Shown here: piece by piece, positions 39,883 through 48,218 of the stretch
Position numbering within the stretch: position 1 is the first letter of the stretch
Layout: every line of letters begins with the position of its first letter
Assembly: GCA_049515135.1 (NCBI GenBank)
Contig: JBEKUJ010000019.1
Coordinates: forward strand, 1-64,000
Reading direction: 5' to 3'
DNA: 64,000 nucleotides
Source of the DNA: Fen-1364 sp049515135
Lineage (GTDB): Bacteria; Spirochaetota; Spirochaetia; SZUA-6; Fen-1364
The notes under the pieces: model-generated
Told to the model about the DNA's origin: nothing
Databases searched by the model: none
Seen by the model: the letters and a program-made list of their open reading frames with translations, nothing else
Translations under genes and position numbers: made by a program

Positions 39883-42585
39883 ATGGGGAAGAAGCTGGTG
39901 CTGGACTTCCTTGTGCCGTTGATTGTTGTCCTCCTCTTCGGATTGTTGAATCTCTTTTCTCTCTTTTCGGGAATCGACAATCGAGTCTACGACCTGTTCA
40001 TGCATCTCAAGCGCGACATCCCTGAAAACCGCTCCCTCCTCATCATCGACATAGACGACACGTCGATCGCCAGGGTTGGCGTCTGGCCGTGGAGCAGAAG
40101 CGTGATGGCGGATGGTCTCATCACCATGAAGGAGTTCGCTGCCGCCTACGCGGTCTTCGATATCCAGTATGTGGACCCGAGCCCGCTCGGCGTCGACGCC
40201 CCCTATCTGAAGCATCAGATTCCCCGGCTTTTCAGCGACCAGTTTTCTACCCTGGACCAGAACATGACCGATCTCTTCCAGGCCATCAGAACCGGTAACA
40301 TCCCCCTCTCTGAGGCAGGGGACTATGTCAAGCAGCTGGCAGGCCAGGCCGACGACTCGAAAAAGCTCCTTCTTGACAAGGTGCAGGCAATCGCGCGCGA
40401 CAACGACTCGTATCTGGGCAGCGCAGCCTGGTTTTTCCAGAACGCGTATTTCACGGTCAACTATCTGGAGCAGGAGTCGGAGCTTGCGCCTGACTATGAA
40501 CGGTGGGTGCTCGACCATGACTCGCTTTCGAACGTGCAGGTGAAAGGCGGTTACGGACACAAGGCCCCTGGTCTGTACCCCACCATCCAGCCCATCCTGA
40601 GCCGGGCGGCTGGAGGCGGTTTCCCCCACGTGCTGGTGGACCCAGACGGCGTGCGCCGGCGGATAGACCTGGTGGTGAGCTACGGCGGCAAATACTTCGG
40701 CCAGCTCGCATTCGCGCCCCTCGTGCATTATCTCGGAGACCCCGAGATCGACCTCTATGCCGACCACATAGTCCTGAAGGGCGCGCGGGAGCCCGGCCGT
40801 CCCGCCCGGGACATCACGGTCCCCCTGACCTCGCAGGGGGATTTCCTCCTCAACTGGCCGAAAAAGCCCTTCTCAACGAGCTACCGCCAGATGAGCTACT
40901 ACTCCCTTATCCGCTATGAAGAGCAGGAAGACCAGCTTCTGACCCTGCTGCGCGGCATGGCGGACGCCAATTACCTTTCCTTCTATCCCGACGGCCCGGC
41001 GCTCTTCCAGGCCTACGACCAGGCGGAAACAATCAAACAGAAGGTCCTTTCCGGAGGCAGCCCTGATTCCATTCCCGCCTATCGAGAGCTGCGCGCAGGC
41101 TTTTTCGACGCCGTGGGGCGCTTCCTCGACAGCAACGTGGAGCAGCAGATCCTGGCCCAGATCGACGCGGCCCTTGCGAAACGGGGGATCTCCGGCGGCC
41201 AGCGGGAGCAGTTCACGGCAATCCGCGCCGACGTGGTCTCGAAGTTCAAGGATACGCGCACGCTGTATGCCGCCCTCATGGAGTCGCGGAGCTATCTCTC
41301 CCATGAGCTCGCGGGCTCCTTCTGCCTCATAGGAGCCACCGCCACCTCCACGACGGATTTCGGCGTGAACCCCTTCGACCGCCAGTATGCCAATGTCGGC
41401 ACCCATGCGACGATGGCCAACTCCATTCTGAGCGGCCGCTTCGTCGAAGAGTTGCCCCCCTGGTATTCCTCGGCCATGACCGCCATCCTGGGCCTCGGGC
41501 TGTTCCTTATCATACGCAGGCGCACGCCTCTGCAGTCCATCCTCATCGGGGTGGGCTTCATCCTTGCCTCCCTCTGCGGGGCGATCCTGCTCTTCGTTTT
41601 GACCGGAACCTACCTCGCGGTCACGGCCCCGCTCATTGCCCTCCTCCTGATCTTCACCGTCTTCACGATCGTCAGGTTCCTGTCGGAGGCACGGCAGAAG
41701 AGCTACATTCGAAACGCCTTCGGGCATTACCTCTCTGGCGACGTGATCAACGAGCTGATTGCCGACCCGGAGAAGCTCTCCCTGGGCGGCCAGCAGAAGG
41801 AGCTGACGGCCATCTTCACCGATGTGAAGGGCTTCTCCACCATCTCCGAGCAGTTGACTCCGGCGGACCTCGTCCTGCTCCTGAACTCCTACCTCACGGA
41901 AATGAGCGACATCATCCTCGAGGAGCGGGGGACCATCGACAAATACGAGGGGGACGCCATCATCTCCTTCTTCGGCGCTCCTGTCTCCCTTGACGACCAC
42001 GCCACCCACGCATGCGCCGCCGCTTTGCGCATGAAGGTAGCAGAAGCCCGGCTCAACGAGCGCTTCGCCGCGGAAGGGCTCACGCCGGGCCCCCTTCTTA
42101 CCCGGATCGGAATCAACACCGGGGAGATGGTTGTCGGCAACATGGGGACCGTGAACAAGATGAACTACACCATCATGGGCAATTCGGTGAACCTTGCCTC
42201 GCGCCTCGAGGGGGTAAACAAGCAATATGGCACCTGGATCCTCGTGAGCGAAGCCACCAAGGGCCGCTGTCCGGACGGCTTCCTCTTTCGCAAGCTGGAT
42301 CGGGTCCGCGTGGTCGGGATCCAGCAGCCTGTGCGGCTCTACGAGCTTGTGGGCCAGCAAGGGTCCGAGGACAGCGCGCTGTCGGCGACGGTGGAACGCT
42401 TCCATGCCGTCCTCGACCTGTTCGAAGCAAAGGACTGGGCCCGCGCGAAAGCCGGCTTCGAGGAAATCCTGAAGGATCATCCGGAGGATGGTCCTGCGAA
42501 GTTGTACCTGAAGCGCTGTGAAGACAATGTGAAGAGCCCTCCGTCGGCCACCTGGGACGGGGTCTTCAGCCTCACGATCAAATGA
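39883..42585 (+). CDS. CHASE2-domain class III adenylate/guanylate cyclase
   Basis: A 900-residue sensor cyclase. A membrane helix (residues 7-29) leads to a large periplasmic CHASE2 domain (~30-500: LLIIDIDDTSIARVGVWPWSR, ASTTDFGVNPF-like end). Three helices follow (~528-605) and a class III cyclase domain (~640-800): TAIFTDVKGFST with metal-binding Asp647, DKYEGDAIISFFGAP with Asp691, and NYTIMGNSVNLASRLEG. The Lys of DKYEGD favours ATP as substrate; the later position usually Asp in adenylate cyclases is Asn (MGNSVN), so cGMP is not excluded. Residues ~815-890 are a TPR-like tail. AAGGAG precedes the ATG. It is divergent from the exported FecR/barrel module and likely responds to envelope conditions. 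Confidence 0.94.
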   Translation: MGKKLVLDFLVPLIVVLLFGLLNLFSLFSGIDNRVYDLFMHLKRDIPENRSLLIIDIDDTSIARVGVWPWSRSVMADGLITMKEFAAAYAVFDIQYVDPSPLGVDAPYLKHQIPRLFSDQFSTLDQNMTDLFQAIRTGNIPLSEAGDYVKQLAGQADDSKKLLLDKVQAIARDNDSYLGSAAWFFQNAYFTVNYLEQESELAPDYERWVLDHDSLSNVQVKGGYGHKAPGLYPTIQPILSRAAGGGFPHVLVDPDGVRRRIDLVVSYGGKYFGQLAFAPLVHYLGDPEIDLYADHIVLKGAREPGRPARDITVPLTSQGDFLLNWPKKPFSTSYRQMSYYSLIRYEEQEDQLLTLLRGMADANYLSFYPDGPALFQAYDQAETIKQKVLSGGSPDSIPAYRELRAGFFDAVGRFLDSNVEQQILAQIDAALAKRGISGGQREQFTAIRADVVSKFKDTRTLYAALMESRSYLSHELAGSFCLIGATATSTTDFGVNPFDRQYANVGTHATMANSILSGRFVEELPPWYSSAMTAILGLGLFLIIRRRTPLQSILIGVGFILASLCGAILLFVLTGTYLAVTAPLIALLLIFTVFTIVRFLSEARQKSYIRNAFGHYLSGDVINELIADPEKLSLGGQQKELTAIFTDVKGFSTISEQLTPADLVLLLNSYLTEMSDIILEERGTIDKYEGDAIISFFGAPVSLDDHATHACAAALRMKVAEARLNERFAAEGLTPGPLLTRIGINTGEMVVGNMGTVNKMNYTIMGNSVNLASRLEGVNKQYGTWILVSEATKGRCPDGFLFRKLDRVRVVGIQQPVRLYELVGQQGSEDSALSATVERFHAVLDLFEAKDWARAKAGFEEILKDHPEDGPAKLYLKRCEDNVKSPPSATWDGVFSLTIK

Positions 42586-42617
42586 CGGCGCGCCGGTAGC
42601 TCACGCCCTGCGCTCCC

Positions 42618-42737
42618 TCAGCCCGAACGGCCCATCCGCCGGACTAATTCAGCCGCCGAAGCCAGCTTGACTTCGATTGCCGGGTCAGCAGTTTTCATGG
42701 CTTTCAAAGCGTCCCGCCACAATTGAAGACCGTCCAT
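42618..42737 (-). CDS. Possible very small protein or gene remnant
   Basis: A 39-residue frame, MDGLQLWRDALKAMKTADPA and then EVKLASAAELVRRMG, is amphipathic helical and more AT-rich than its surroundings. No family is recognised. It may be the end of a lost gene or a small helical protein. It lies between convergent ends of the cyclase and VOC genes. Confidence 0.25.
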   Translation of the reverse strand: MDGLQLWRDALKAMKTADPAIEVKLASAAELVRRMGRSG

Positions 42738-42758
42738 AAGTAACACCGGCGGCCAACA

Positions 42759-42794
42759 ACGCCCCTTCATGATCAGCCGGAGGGGCGTTTTTTT
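42759..42794 (+). terminator. Rho-independent terminator
   Basis: ACGCCCCT (42759-42766) pairs perfectly with AGGGGCGT (42781-42788) and is followed by seven T (42788-42794). It would end plus-strand transcription after the CHASE2 cyclase. Its stem overlaps the end of the VOC gene on the other strand. Confidence 0.8.
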
Positions 42795-43060
42795 GCACCG
42801 CGCGGCTCCAGCAGGTCCCATTTGTTGCCGTAAAGGTCCTGGAACACTGCTACGAGGCCGTACGGCTCTACGCAGGGCTCCTCCAGGAACACCACCCCGC
42901 GGGACCGCATGTCCCGGTAGTCGCGCTGGAAGTCGTCCGTTTCCACGGCGCCCATTCCTTTGTCCTCGATGAGGTCGAAGCCGAGCTTCTCTGTATAGAA
43001 CCTGATGGCATCGTCATAGTCGCGGACCACAAGGGAGAACTGGGCGATCTGCCGTTTCAT
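42773..43060 (-). CDS. VOC-family protein with internal deletion
   Basis: A 95-residue glyoxalase/bleomycin-resistance fold protein. It begins MKRQIAQFSLVVRDYDDAIRFYTEKLGFDLIED, then jumps to ETDDFQRDYRDMRSRGVVFLEE and ends in VAVFQDLYGNKWDLLEP. In relatives about 35 residues (the remaining strands of the first beta-alpha-beta module and its metal ligand) separate these parts, so an in-frame internal deletion has probably removed half of the first module. Activity is doubtful. The stop lies within a terminator stem for the opposite strand. The patatin gene ends 18 bases upstream of its start. Confidence 0.8.
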   Translation of the reverse strand: MKRQIAQFSLVVRDYDDAIRFYTEKLGFDLIEDKGMGAVETDDFQRDYRDMRSRGVVFLEEPCVEPYGLVAVFQDLYGNKWDLLEPRGAKKRPSG

Positions 43061-43078
43061 TGATGTTTCCCCGCCTGC

Positions 43079-45364
43079 TTACCGCCTGTCCTCGAGGAAC
43101 TGCGCGAAGTTCCCGATCTGGATGGTGAAGGCGAACCGGGGAGAACCGAGCGTCGCGTTACCGTCGTCCACCAGGCCCGCGGCGGCCATGATGCCTGTGT
43201 GCTCGCCGATGCGCAACCCCAGACCCAGGGACCCGTCCCATCGGACAGGGAGAAAGTCGATGAAATCGACTTCGCCCGGCAGGTCCTGGCGCACGGCCGC
43301 AGCGGAAAAGTTCGCAAGCCCGAAAACGTCACCACCAAAAACAGGGCTGATTGTTGCCAGCTTCACGCGCAGCTCGATCGCCGCCGCGGCAACATGGTTC
43401 CCCGTGCCCATTGCAGGCAGCGGCTCCAGGCCGTAGAACATGCCGGGCTGGTTGACGGTGAAAAGCCGCTCGGGGGGGAGCATTCCGTTCACGGCAAGGA
43501 AACCTGAGAAATCGGTGGCGCCATAACCGACGAGTCCCAGCGTGATTCTTTTTGAGAGAGGAAGCGCGACGTCGAAGCTGAGCTCAGCCGTCGTGAACGG
43601 CGTGTTGCCGCCCAGGACGGGGTCTGCCCAGCGGCCGCGCAGGACCATGGAGAAGCCTGTCTCGGGAAAGACAGTGGCTCTCATTGTGTCGACCCGAAGG
43701 ACCCCTGAGAGCGCGCTCACCGTGTTCGCCAGCGTCGTGTCGACGCTTTCGTAGGCACGCACGTCTTCATACGAATACCCGGCCATGAGGTCGACGTGCT
43801 TATCCAGCGTGAATCCGGCCCAGAGCCCGGCTCCCGTGGTCTGGTAGAGGGTGTGAAAAACATTGCTGACGCTTATGTAGTAGCCGTCGAACTGGGATTC
43901 ATACTTGAAGAACGGCATGAGAAAGAACGGTCCCAGCGGCTGGAAGTACTCCAGGTAGACGCGGCGCCTGTCCTGAAAGCCCGCCTCCGTGAAGAAGGCG
44001 GAATCCCTGCCCGTGAGGTCCCGGAGCATGAGGCCTGCCATGAGCTCGGACTGGTTGTCCGAGATGGATGTGAAGACAGCCCGGAAACTCGTCCCGAAAA
44101 GGACGGCGCTCTCGGAGCTTGTGTCGGGAACAAGGTGAACAACCCCGACAGCGCGAGGCGTCCCATCACCCTGGTCCGGCTCGGGCTGGAGATCGAACTT
44201 GACCAGATCGAACCGGCCGGTTGCGTAGGTCGAATCCAGGGCGCTTCGGACGGCCGCGCGGTCAGCGGTCTTTCCCGCCAGAGGCTCGAATGCCTTGCGC
44301 GCAAGGGCCTGGTCTTCGCTGCCTCCGCCGTCCAGGGTGACAGTGGTGATCAGGGGCAGGGGGCGGAAGGCCGCACGATTGGCCTGCTCCTCCGGCTTCA
44401 CAAGAGCCCTTGTTTTCGAAATGCGTTCGGCGATCTCCTTGAGCGCTGGTGAGGCGGCCTCCGCGCCTGCCTCGCCGCGATAGGTTATCTGCGCGGCATC
44501 GCCATAGCTTGCAATGGTGAAGCTGCTGAGGTCCGGCGTGATGACCAGATCCGCATCCTTGCGGGCGGAGGCCATGTTCTGCTGGACCATGAGGTTCAGG
44601 GTCTGTGCCGTGATGGCCAGGCTCGATGTGAGGGACTCCGCGCTCCGGGGGCCGTGAGCCCTGCTTTCCACGGCAATGACTATGTCCGCGCCCATCTGCC
44701 GCGCAACGTCGACGGGCATATTGTCCACGATACCGCCGTCCACCACCCGCCTTCCGTCTATCTCATAGGGGCGGAAGATCCCCGGAACGGACATGCTGGA
44801 TCGCATTGCCTCGGCCATGGACCCATTGGAGAAAACGACCTTGTCCCCTGTCATGATGTCGGCTGCCACTGCCCGGTAGGGCACGGGAAGCTCGTCGAAA
44901 TCGCGAATGGAAAGGTCCTGGAGCGTCAACTCGGTGAAAAGGGAAAGGAAGTTCTGCCCTTCAAGCAGCCCGGCGCCGATGTTGAATCCATGGCTGCTGA
45001 ATCCCAGCCTGAGCGGAAACCGCTGGCGTTTCAGAAGGTCGTATCGATCGCCGGGGGAATCCCTGCGCTCCGAGAACACCGTGTTCCAGTCCAGCCGGGT
45101 GACTATGGACTCCAGCTGCTGGGGAGAGTAGCCGGCGGCATACAAGCCCCCGACGACCGCGCCCATGCTCGTCCCAACAATCATGTCTATGGGAATCCCC
45201 ATCCGCTCGATCACCTCCAGCACGCCCACGTGGGCAAGGCCGAGGGCCGACCCGCCGGACAGCACGACCGCCACCCGCGGGAGCTTGGCAGCCGCGGGCT
45301 GTTCCGAGATTGCCACGAAGGGTGCAGAGAAAAAGACAACAAGAAGAAAGCCAAGAACGCGCAT
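43079..45364 (-). CDS. Patatin-like phospholipase with outer-membrane barrel (type Vd autotransporter)
   Basis: A 761-residue protein. A signal peptide (residues 1-~24) is followed by a patatin domain with oxyanion segment VVLSGGSALGLAHVGVLE, nucleophile Ser66 in GTSMGAVVGG, and catalytic Asp209 in VVDGGIVDNMPV. Residues ~365-430 form one POTRA-like unit (ITTVTLDGGGSEDQALARKAF, then RFDLVKFDLQPE). The rest is a BamA/TpsB-like 16-stranded barrel (FFLMPFFKYESQFDGYYISV, VDLMAGYSYEDVRAYES) ending in FAFTIQIGNF. This matches PlpD/FplA-type Vd secretion, in which the lipase is exposed or released. Lipid hydrolysis is expected from the intact Ser-Asp dyad. The VOC gene follows downstream. Confidence 0.93.
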   Translation of the reverse strand: MRVLGFLLVVFFSAPFVAISEQPAAAKLPRVAVVLSGGSALGLAHVGVLEVIERMGIPIDMIVGTSMGAVVGGLYAAGYSPQQLESIVTRLDWNTVFSERRDSPGDRYDLLKRQRFPLRLGFSSHGFNIGAGLLEGQNFLSLFTELTLQDLSIRDFDELPVPYRAVAADIMTGDKVVFSNGSMAEAMRSSMSVPGIFRPYEIDGRRVVDGGIVDNMPVDVARQMGADIVIAVESRAHGPRSAESLTSSLAITAQTLNLMVQQNMASARKDADLVITPDLSSFTIASYGDAAQITYRGEAGAEAASPALKEIAERISKTRALVKPEEQANRAAFRPLPLITTVTLDGGGSEDQALARKAFEPLAGKTADRAAVRSALDSTYATGRFDLVKFDLQPEPDQGDGTPRAVGVVHLVPDTSSESAVLFGTSFRAVFTSISDNQSELMAGLMLRDLTGRDSAFFTEAGFQDRRRVYLEYFQPLGPFFLMPFFKYESQFDGYYISVSNVFHTLYQTTGAGLWAGFTLDKHVDLMAGYSYEDVRAYESVDTTLANTVSALSGVLRVDTMRATVFPETGFSMVLRGRWADPVLGGNTPFTTAELSFDVALPLSKRITLGLVGYGATDFSGFLAVNGMLPPERLFTVNQPGMFYGLEPLPAMGTGNHVAAAAIELRVKLATISPVFGGDVFGLANFSAAAVRQDLPGEVDFIDFLPVRWDGSLGLGLRIGEHTGIMAAAGLVDDGNATLGSPRFAFTIQIGNFAQFLEDRR

Positions 45365-45524
45365 TGGAGGCCTCATTGGGTCGATATGCCCGATGTGAAA
45401 GTCTCCTCCCCTGGGGAACCGGCTGTCAACAGGAAGCGCCCTCGGCCGCAATCCTTTCAGAAGGACGACTCTCCGGTAGACATGTCCGCCCGCTTCAGTC
45501 GCGCCATCGCCCTCCAGGTTCCTA

Positions 45525-46586
45525 TCAAGGCGTGATGGTTACATAAACGCCATAGCCGAGATCGTTTCCCAGACCCTGCGCGGTGGTGTAATTGGTCCAG
45601 CTTGCACCGCCGTTGGTCGAGATTGACAGACCACTGAAGGTTGCCGCGTAGATCGTCGAGCCTGCCGCATAGACGCCGTAGGCGTCAGTGCTTCCCAGAC
45701 CCTGCGCGGCGGTATAATTGGTCCAGCTTGCACCGCCGTTGGTCGAGATTGAAACACCACCGGTGGTTGCCGCGTAGATCGTCGAGCCTGCCGCATAGAC
45801 GCCGTTGATGTTGTTGTTTCCCAGACCCTGCGCGGTGGTATAATTGGTCCAGCTTGCACCGCCGCTGGTCGAGATTGAAAGACTGCTGGCGGTTGCCGCG
45901 TAGATCGTCGAGCCTGCCGCATAGACGCCGCGGACGATATTGTTTCCCAGACCCTGCGTGGTGGTGTAATTGGTCCAGCTTGCACCGCCGTTGGTCGAGA
46001 TTGAAAGGCCACCAAGGGTTGCCGCGTAGATCGTCGAGCCTGCCACAGAGACGCCGTCGACGACATTGTTTCCGAGACCCTGCGTCGTGGTGTAATTGGT
46101 CCAGCTTGTGCCGCTATTGGTCGAGATTGAAACACCACCATTGGTTGCCGCGTAGATCGTCGAGCCAACAGCATAAACGCCGCCGACGACATTGTCTCCG
46201 AGACCCTGCGTCGTGGTGTAATTGGTCCAGCTCGTGCCGGCGTTGGTCGAGATTGAAAGACCACCAGCGGTTGCCGCGTAGATCGTCGAGCCTGCAGCAT
46301 AGACGCCGTAGAGGGTATTGTTTCCCAGACCCTGCGTCGTGGTGTAATTGGTCCAGCTTGTGCCGCCGTTGGTCGAGATTGAAAGACCCCCAGTGGTTGC
46401 CGCATAGATGGTGGTCACCGTAGTGCCTGAGGTTGAATTTTGACAGGCCATCAGAACGGCTATGAGCAACGTGCAGCAAATCAGCGCCGCCAACTTGCCG
46501 CCAAATCCCTTCCCCACTCGCACCGACCTGCCCGTGGCCCCACCCTCAACCGGCTTTCTCTCGACAAACATGGACAAAGTGTTCAT
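45525..46586 (-). CDS. Seven-repeat Asp-box propeller lipoprotein
   Basis: A 353-residue protein. The N-terminal lipoprotein signal ends in LIAVLMAC. It is followed by seven tandem repeats of 42 residues, each TIYAATxGGxSISTNGGxSWTNY and then TTxQGLGxNxxxGVYAAGS, carrying the Asp-box S-x-N-G-G-x-S-W. Seven blades suit a closed beta-propeller displayed on the membrane surface. The repeats are nearly identical in DNA as well as protein, which points to recent amplification or gene conversion. Variation concentrates in positions after YAAT and QGLG, which would lie on exposed loops. The ATG at 46586 has GGAGGG upstream; starts at 46571 and 46649 are less likely. Confidence 0.87.
   Translation of the reverse strand: MNTLSMFVERKPVEGGATGRSVRVGKGFGGKLAALICCTLLIAVLMACQNSTSGTTVTTIYAATTGGLSISTNGGTSWTNYTTTQGLGNNTLYGVYAAGSTIYAATAGGLSISTNAGTSWTNYTTTQGLGDNVVGGVYAVGSTIYAATNGGVSISTNSGTSWTNYTTTQGLGNNVVDGVSVAGSTIYAATLGGLSISTNGGASWTNYTTTQGLGNNIVRGVYAAGSTIYAATASSLSISTSGGASWTNYTTAQGLGNNNINGVYAAGSTIYAATTGGVSISTNGGASWTNYTAAQGLGSTDAYGVYAAGSTIYAATFSGLSISTNGGASWTNYTTAQGLGNDLGYGVYVTITP
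45531..46412 (-). repeat. Seven tandem 126-bp repeats
   Basis: Seven units of 126 bases in phase encode the propeller blades of the lipoprotein. Adjacent units differ at only a few positions, chiefly two short variable windows per unit. The last unit diverges at its end (VTITP). Confidence 0.93.
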
Positions 46587-46777
46587 TCTCAAATTGCCCT
46601 CCGTGAATAGAGTAAGATTTGTAATGCTACTCGCGATTCTTCCGATCATCGCGATATCCTATAGTTTCCGTCAGACATTGTAGCACATTTGGTTGTCAAA
46701 TTGCTACTGTTTTTGTCAGGTATGCAGCGGAAACGCTTCCCCGTGGGAAGGCCTGCAGGGCCGGCGGCCGTCTTGAG

Positions 46778-46806
46778 TTGCCCGCCGTGGCCCTTCGAAG
46801 TAGCTT
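46778..46806 (+). promoter_or_regulatory. Putative leaderless promoter of MBL gene
   Basis: TTGCCC (46778-46783), a 17-base spacer and TAGCTT (46801-46806), then 6 bases to the ATG at 46813, the same geometry as upstream of glnE, merR and the RNA methyltransferase. Confidence 0.4.
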
Positions 46807-46812
46807 CCTTTC

Positions 46813-47664
46813 ATGACGAACTTCATCTGCGCCCGATGCGGAGTGCAGTTCCCGGAGAGCGACGCGCCGCCGGCCGCGTGCCCGATCTGCCAGGACTCGC
46901 GCCAGTACCTGGGCCCCAACGGACAGGAATGGACCACGCAGCAGGACCTGGCGCGAACGCACCGCAACATCATCCGCCCCGTTGAGCACGGGATCGCAGG
47001 CATCGCCACCCAGCCGTCATTCGCCATCGGCCAGCGGGCCATGCTCATCGAGACCCCCGACGGGAACATCCTGTGGGACTGCATCTCCTTCATCGACGAG
47101 GAATCAGTGCGATGGATAGAGTCCCGGGGGCGTCTGGCGGCCATCGTCGTGTCTCATCCCCACTACTACTCCGCTGTGGTGGACTGGAGCAGGAGGTTGG
47201 GAGACGCCCCCGTCTATCTCCACGCTGATGACGCTCGGTGGGTGATGCGGCCGGATCCCTGCATCGTGCATTGGGAGGGCGGGCAGCTCGAGATTCTGCC
47301 GGGCGCCACTCTGGTCCGCGTCGGGGGGCACTTCCCCGGTTCCACCGTGCTTCACTGGCAAAGCGGCGCCGGAGGCAGGGGAACATTACACACGGGGGAT
47401 TCGGTGTACGTCGTGGCGGACAAGCGATACGTCAGCTTCATGTACAGCTATCCGAACCTCATCCCGCTTCCTGCCCTGGCAGTCCGGCGGATTGCAGATG
47501 CCATTTCACCTTTTCGGTTCGATCGAATCTACGGCGCGTGGTGGGACGCCGTCATCCCTCGGAATGCAAAGAAGGCCGTGGAAGTTTCTGCGCGCCGCTA
47601 CATCGACGCGATCAGCGAGACGTCAGCCTCCGAGGCAAGCCGCGGCGAATTGAGGGCGGTCTAG
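46813..47664 (+). CDS. Metallo-beta-lactamase-fold hydrolase with N-terminal zinc ribbon
   Basis: A 283-residue protein. Residues 1-28 form a rubredoxin-like zinc ribbon (Cys6, Cys9, Cys23, Cys26; CARC and CPIC). The rest is an MBL fold: AMLIETPDGNILWDC, the strand and metal loop VVSHPHYYSAVVDW in place of HxHxDH, GGHFPGSTVLHW with a conserved His, and LHTGDSVYVV with the bridging Asp. The His-X-His-Tyr-Tyr-Ser loop keeps two His but lacks the usual Asp-His, so catalysis may be altered. It lacks a signal peptide and should be cytoplasmic. The promoter layout suggests a leaderless message. Its substrate is not known. Confidence 0.85.
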   Translation: MTNFICARCGVQFPESDAPPAACPICQDSRQYLGPNGQEWTTQQDLARTHRNIIRPVEHGIAGIATQPSFAIGQRAMLIETPDGNILWDCISFIDEESVRWIESRGRLAAIVVSHPHYYSAVVDWSRRLGDAPVYLHADDARWVMRPDPCIVHWEGGQLEILPGATLVRVGGHFPGSTVLHWQSGAGGRGTLHTGDSVYVVADKRYVSFMYSYPNLIPLPALAVRRIADAISPFRFDRIYGAWWDAVIPRNAKKAVEVSARRYIDAISETSASEASRGELRAV

Positions 47665-47677
47665 CCCGTTGAGCTGA

Positions 47678-48133
47678 TCAATCATTCTCGAGCAGCTCGA
47701 CCGTGAGCTTGAGGTCCCTGGATCCGTCCAGGTAAGCGTAGCGGCCGCCTGTGTATTCGCCCGTCTGGACGAGCGGCACGCCTTTCCTGCCGAGGGCTTC
47801 GATCTTGTCCTTCATGCCCTTGATCTGGAAAGCGATATGGTGAAAGCCCTCCCCCCTGCGGTTGAGGTCCTCCCGCCACGTGCTCTGCTCATCGTCGGGC
47901 TGGATCAGCTCCAGCTGAAGGGACGGGCCGATGTCGAAAAACGCCAGCTTTGCCCGTGCCTTCGTCGGCTTTCCCTTGAACCTGGTCTGTGCCTTGTCCA
48001 GCTCGTCCGTGATGATGATCGAGGGCTTCCCCACCCCGAGAAAATCCGCGTAGACATGCGCGGCCGACTCGATGTCGTTCACAATCAGCCCGATCTGCGT
48101 GACAGTGCGGGTCCCCAGGATACTGTCCTTCAC
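47678..48133 (-). CDS. VOC-family protein (epimerase/glyoxalase-like)
   Basis: A 151-residue protein of the vicinal-oxygen-chelate superfamily. TVTQIGLIVNDIESAAHVYADFLG begins the first module and GEGFHHIAFQIKGMKDKIEALG the second, with metal-ligand candidates Gln in the first, Glu in LQLELIQP and His in HHIAF, as in methylmalonyl-CoA epimerase-like proteins. Unlike the VOC protein at 42773, both modules are complete. The GTG at 48133 is preceded by GAGGAGGG and is preferred to the GTG at 48157. It is divergent from a sugar-isomerase/mannosidase operon, so a role in sugar or glycan catabolism is plausible. Confidence 0.88.
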   Translation of the reverse strand: MKDSILGTRTVTQIGLIVNDIESAAHVYADFLGVGKPSIIITDELDKAQTRFKGKPTKARAKLAFFDIGPSLQLELIQPDDEQSTWREDLNRRGEGFHHIAFQIKGMKDKIEALGRKGVPLVQTGEYTGGRYAYLDGSRDLKLTVELLEND

Positions 48134-48172
48134 TCCTCGACCCTCCTCTCGATTCACAAGCGCAAAAACGCT

Positions 48173-48200
48173 ACCATACAGGTGTAAGGTTCACAATCAA
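48173..48200 (-). promoter_or_regulatory. Putative promoter of the VOC gene
   Basis: On the minus strand TTGATT (48200-48195), a 16-base spacer and TATGGT (48178-48173), leaving a normal leader with a ribosome-binding site before 48133. Confidence 0.45.
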
Positions 48201-48218
48201 GGAGCACGGGATATCCAT

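Noticed and set aside
40873..42480. A 535-residue open frame opposite the CHASE2 cyclase.
   Set aside because: The cyclase motifs are clear on the plus strand, and the antisense product has no signal, domain or ribosome-binding site.
45539..46405. Arg/Gln-rich repeated frames in other phases of the 126-base repeats.
   Set aside because: They are shadows of the periodic propeller gene; the frame with lipobox and Asp-boxes is the real one.
45531..46412. Regular repeats that might look like a CRISPR array.
   Set aside because: The period is 126 bases with no repeat-spacer alternation and the region is coding throughout; no cas gene is near.
46677..46699. TTGACA and TACAAT on the minus strand upstream of the propeller gene.
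   Set aside because: Only 11 bases separate them, too few for a sigma-70 promoter.
48072..48218. N-terminal extension of the sugar-isomerase frame.
   Set aside because: The extension overlaps the divergent VOC gene and its promoter and has no match to the barrel family.
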